Positions 20,627-22,242 of a DNA stretch of 22,242 nt are shown here, piece by piece. The position numbers and the translations under genes are program-made. Under the pieces are notes generated by a model. The model saw only the letters and a list, made by a program, of their open reading frames with translations, searched no databases and was not told the origin of the DNA. The stretch is from a virus. Numbering within the stretch: the stretch's first letter is position 1; each line of letters begins with the position of its first letter. The DNA is taken from positions 1-22,242 of IMG/VR virus record IMGVR_UViG_3300027749_000509; one strand, written 5' to 3'.

Positions 20627-22242
20627 CCCACCTGTTTTAAGTCTGGTTTACCCTCTGACTTGGGAGGCGGTGTCTGCGCTTGTTTGGCAGCAGCTTGTGC
20701 CTCACCCTTTGCTTCCATCTTCTTAAGACGGTCTTTGAGCAATTGTTTCATTGGCGGCTCAAGCAAGTCAAGCAAGGATTCCTTGTCGATAACTTGGGCT
20801 TTGAACAGATTAAAGGCAAGCTGGCGCATATCTTCCATGAAGATTGGTGAGTTACTGTGAGCATCTACCTTGACTGTGTAGTCTTTTGTAAATTGTTCAG
20901 CAATAAACTTATTGCCTTCCATGTCCTTGAAGTGGGTGTTGTCGTACACCTGCATACATTTCAGGTACAGGGTAGCCACTTTTTCTAGGCTGTCCTCAAT
21001 GATGAGCGCCCGTTTCTTGGCTCGGCTAGAACCCAATCTTGCCAACTGGGAGGCGTGACCTGACGAGCGAACACCCGCCTCACCACGCCCTTGCAGCACA
21101 GACACAATACCAGATGCCTCTTCAAACATCAGGTCAATCTCCCCAATTTCTTTGAACAAATCAGGTGGGATAGTGGGCGCTAACTTCTCTACTTTGGCAT
21201 TAGGCATATCGGTTGCGAGTAAGCCGCCTGCTCTGTTGAGAGCAAAGTTCTTCTCGTCAAGAATGCCTGTGAAGCCAATAAGTGCGGTAGGTGGGCTGAC
21301 TTGTTTTGAGAGCAAGTCAAGAATCTCAGTCATGCGCTTGTTGCGTAAGTCTTGGAGGTAGACCAGACGCTGAACCTCTGAACCACCCCAGTAGTAATCG
21401 TAAAGCGGGTTAGGGCAAATCTGCACAAATGGCAACTCGCCTTTGAGGAAGATAGACGAACCTGGTCGGTCATAAATGATGATGTCAGGGTCTGCTTTTG
21501 TTACGCACTGATAATCTTTTGTCTCATCGTTCCACACCCACAACTCTGTCATCTCAACTGTGTCTTCAGCGACAGTTGCTTTGTAGCGGTTCATGCCGCT
21601 CAAGTTCAGATTGACGTTACCGTACAGCGTTGGATTGACTTGCGACATCAAGATGCGCTCAATACCGTTTGCTACTTCTGTGCGCTGGTGTTGTGAAGAT
21701 GTAACACGGGCGACAATCTTTTCTCTCTGAGGGTGGCTGTACAGACGGTCAAGCAGTTCGGACTTGGTTATGTAGTAAGTCTGGACAATTGCTTCTTGTC
21801 TGTCGGTGTAGGCAGAGTCTTCCCGCAAGACACCTATACACGCAGGCTCAACCATGTAGGGATGGATGCCGTTGTTCATGACCAGTTTGATAAAAGCAGA
21901 GTTGTAGCAAAGTGACCAAGTAACCGCTTGGGAAAATACTTGGTCAGCGTTACTGTTTAGCCACTCATCATTAAGCGCACGGGTGAGTGCGGGGACTTTT
22001 ACTTGCTCTGCATTTTCTACTGCCGCACCAGTGTTGATGCTGAACCTTGTGGTTTCTGCTGAGTAGAGGAACGAGGTCAGTTGGTCAATGTGCGGAAAGA
22101 TTTTGTTGTACAGAGCGGGGGTGTCATCTGGGCCATTGCCAAACAGATAGTAAGAACGCAAAGAGTTGTAGTCTGCTTTGCGCTCTTCCCGACTGACCAT
22201 GCACTTTTCTATGAGGTCTAAATAAAAGCGTTCACGGTCAAC
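20623..22242 (-). CDS. Portal protein (5' end outside window)
   Basis: The frame is open from the right edge to TGA at 20623, giving 539 visible residues. An internal ATG at 22200 is probably not the start, because the 14 codons before it (VDRERFYLDLIEKC) are open and look like part of the same helix. The protein shows portal features: REERKADYNSLRSYYLFGNG, YNKIFPHIDQLTSFLYSAET near the N-terminus, a beta-rich wing (TVEMTELWVWNDETKDYQCV), LPFVQICPNPLYDYYWGGSE, a crown and tunnel helix (VQRLVYLQDLRNKRMTEILD), VSVLQGRGEAGVRSSGHASQ with LARLGSSRAKKRALIIEDSL, and a Gln/Pro/Lys tail. It forms the dodecameric DNA gate of the head. Terminase genes probably lie further right. Confidence 0.85.
   Translation of the reverse strand, partial: VDRERFYLDLIEKCMVSREERKADYNSLRSYYLFGNGPDDTPALYNKIFPHIDQLTSFLYSAETTRFSINTGAAVENAEQVKVPALTRALNDEWLNSNADQVFSQAVTWSLCYNSAFIKLVMNNGIHPYMVEPACIGVLREDSAYTDRQEAIVQTYYITKSELLDRLYSHPQREKIVARVTSSQHQRTEVANGIERILMSQVNPTLYGNVNLNLSGMNRYKATVAEDTVEMTELWVWNDETKDYQCVTKADPDIIIYDRPGSSIFLKGELPFVQICPNPLYDYYWGGSEVQRLVYLQDLRNKRMTEILDLLSKQVSPPTALIGFTGILDEKNFALNRAGGLLATDMPNAKVEKLAPTIPPDLFKEIGEIDLMFEEASGIVSVLQGRGEAGVRSSGHASQLARLGSSRAKKRALIIEDSLEKVATLYLKCMQVYDNTHFKDMEGNKFIAEQFTKDYTVKVDAHSNSPIFMEDMRQLAFNLFKAQVIDKESLLDLLEPPMKQLLKDRLKKMEAKGEAQAAAKQAQTPPPKSEGKPDLKQVG

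Noticed and set aside
20459-20860. Plus-strand frame opposite the portal end and the 56-aa gene
   Set aside because: It is antisense to two supported genes and Cys/Ser-rich without a recognisable fold.
1-22242. tRNA genes, CRISPR arrays, insertion sequences, integrase or attachment sites
   Set aside because: No cloverleaf-like sequence, regularly spaced repeat array, transposase or integrase was seen on either strand.

Overview
The window is a piece of a tailed double-stranded DNA phage genome. It has a portal protein, scaffold, HK97-type major capsid protein, head-tail adaptor, a nozzle/stabilisation-like tail protein, fibre-like proteins, large putative internal virion proteins and a holin/endolysin lysis cassette, packed almost without gaps. 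No tape measure, tail tube or sheath gene is visible, and a single short-tail adaptor plus a propeller-like nozzle protein are present, so I infer a podovirus-type short tail. Gene families and moderate base composition resemble phages from aquatic metagenomes, but the host cannot be named from this sequence.

Left block (1-2709, + strand): six tightly coupled genes, mostly joined by ATGA/GTGA-type overlaps. They are the 3' end of a gene with an SSB-like acidic tail, a small PD-(D/E)XK-like protein, a 62-aa orphan, a GT-A glycosyltransferase, a PAPS-reductase-like PP-loop protein and a class I SAM methyltransferase. The last three look like accessory enzymes for modifying DNA, nucleotides or surface glycans; the substrate is unknown. 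The last gene runs convergently into the - strand block with an 11-bp overlap.

Right block (2699-22242, - strand, read from right to left): portal (running off the right edge), a 56-aa protein, two tiny arginine/lysine-rich minigenes, a hairpin and a candidate promoter, then a scaffold region, major capsid protein, two small head proteins, a conserved small protein, adaptor, nozzle-like protein with four GSGY repeats, and fibre and accessory virion proteins. Next come two proteins sharing a GGSG-type N-terminal module, two large putative internal virion proteins, a run of small proteins and the lysis cassette. That cassette has two single-TM proteins encoded in overlapping frames, a 3-TM-type holin, an M15 endolysin and two small basic proteins.

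Points that deserve a second look are: a 179-aa gene at 4071-4610 that only makes sense with an ATT start codon; the 136-nt dual-coding overlap that follows it; the paired 12- and 13-codon basic minigenes; the duplicated junction/N-terminal module at 9582-9776 and 11026-11193; the duplicated 116/109-aa virion-protein pair; and the AT-rich PAPS-reductase-like gene inside the modification-enzyme cluster.
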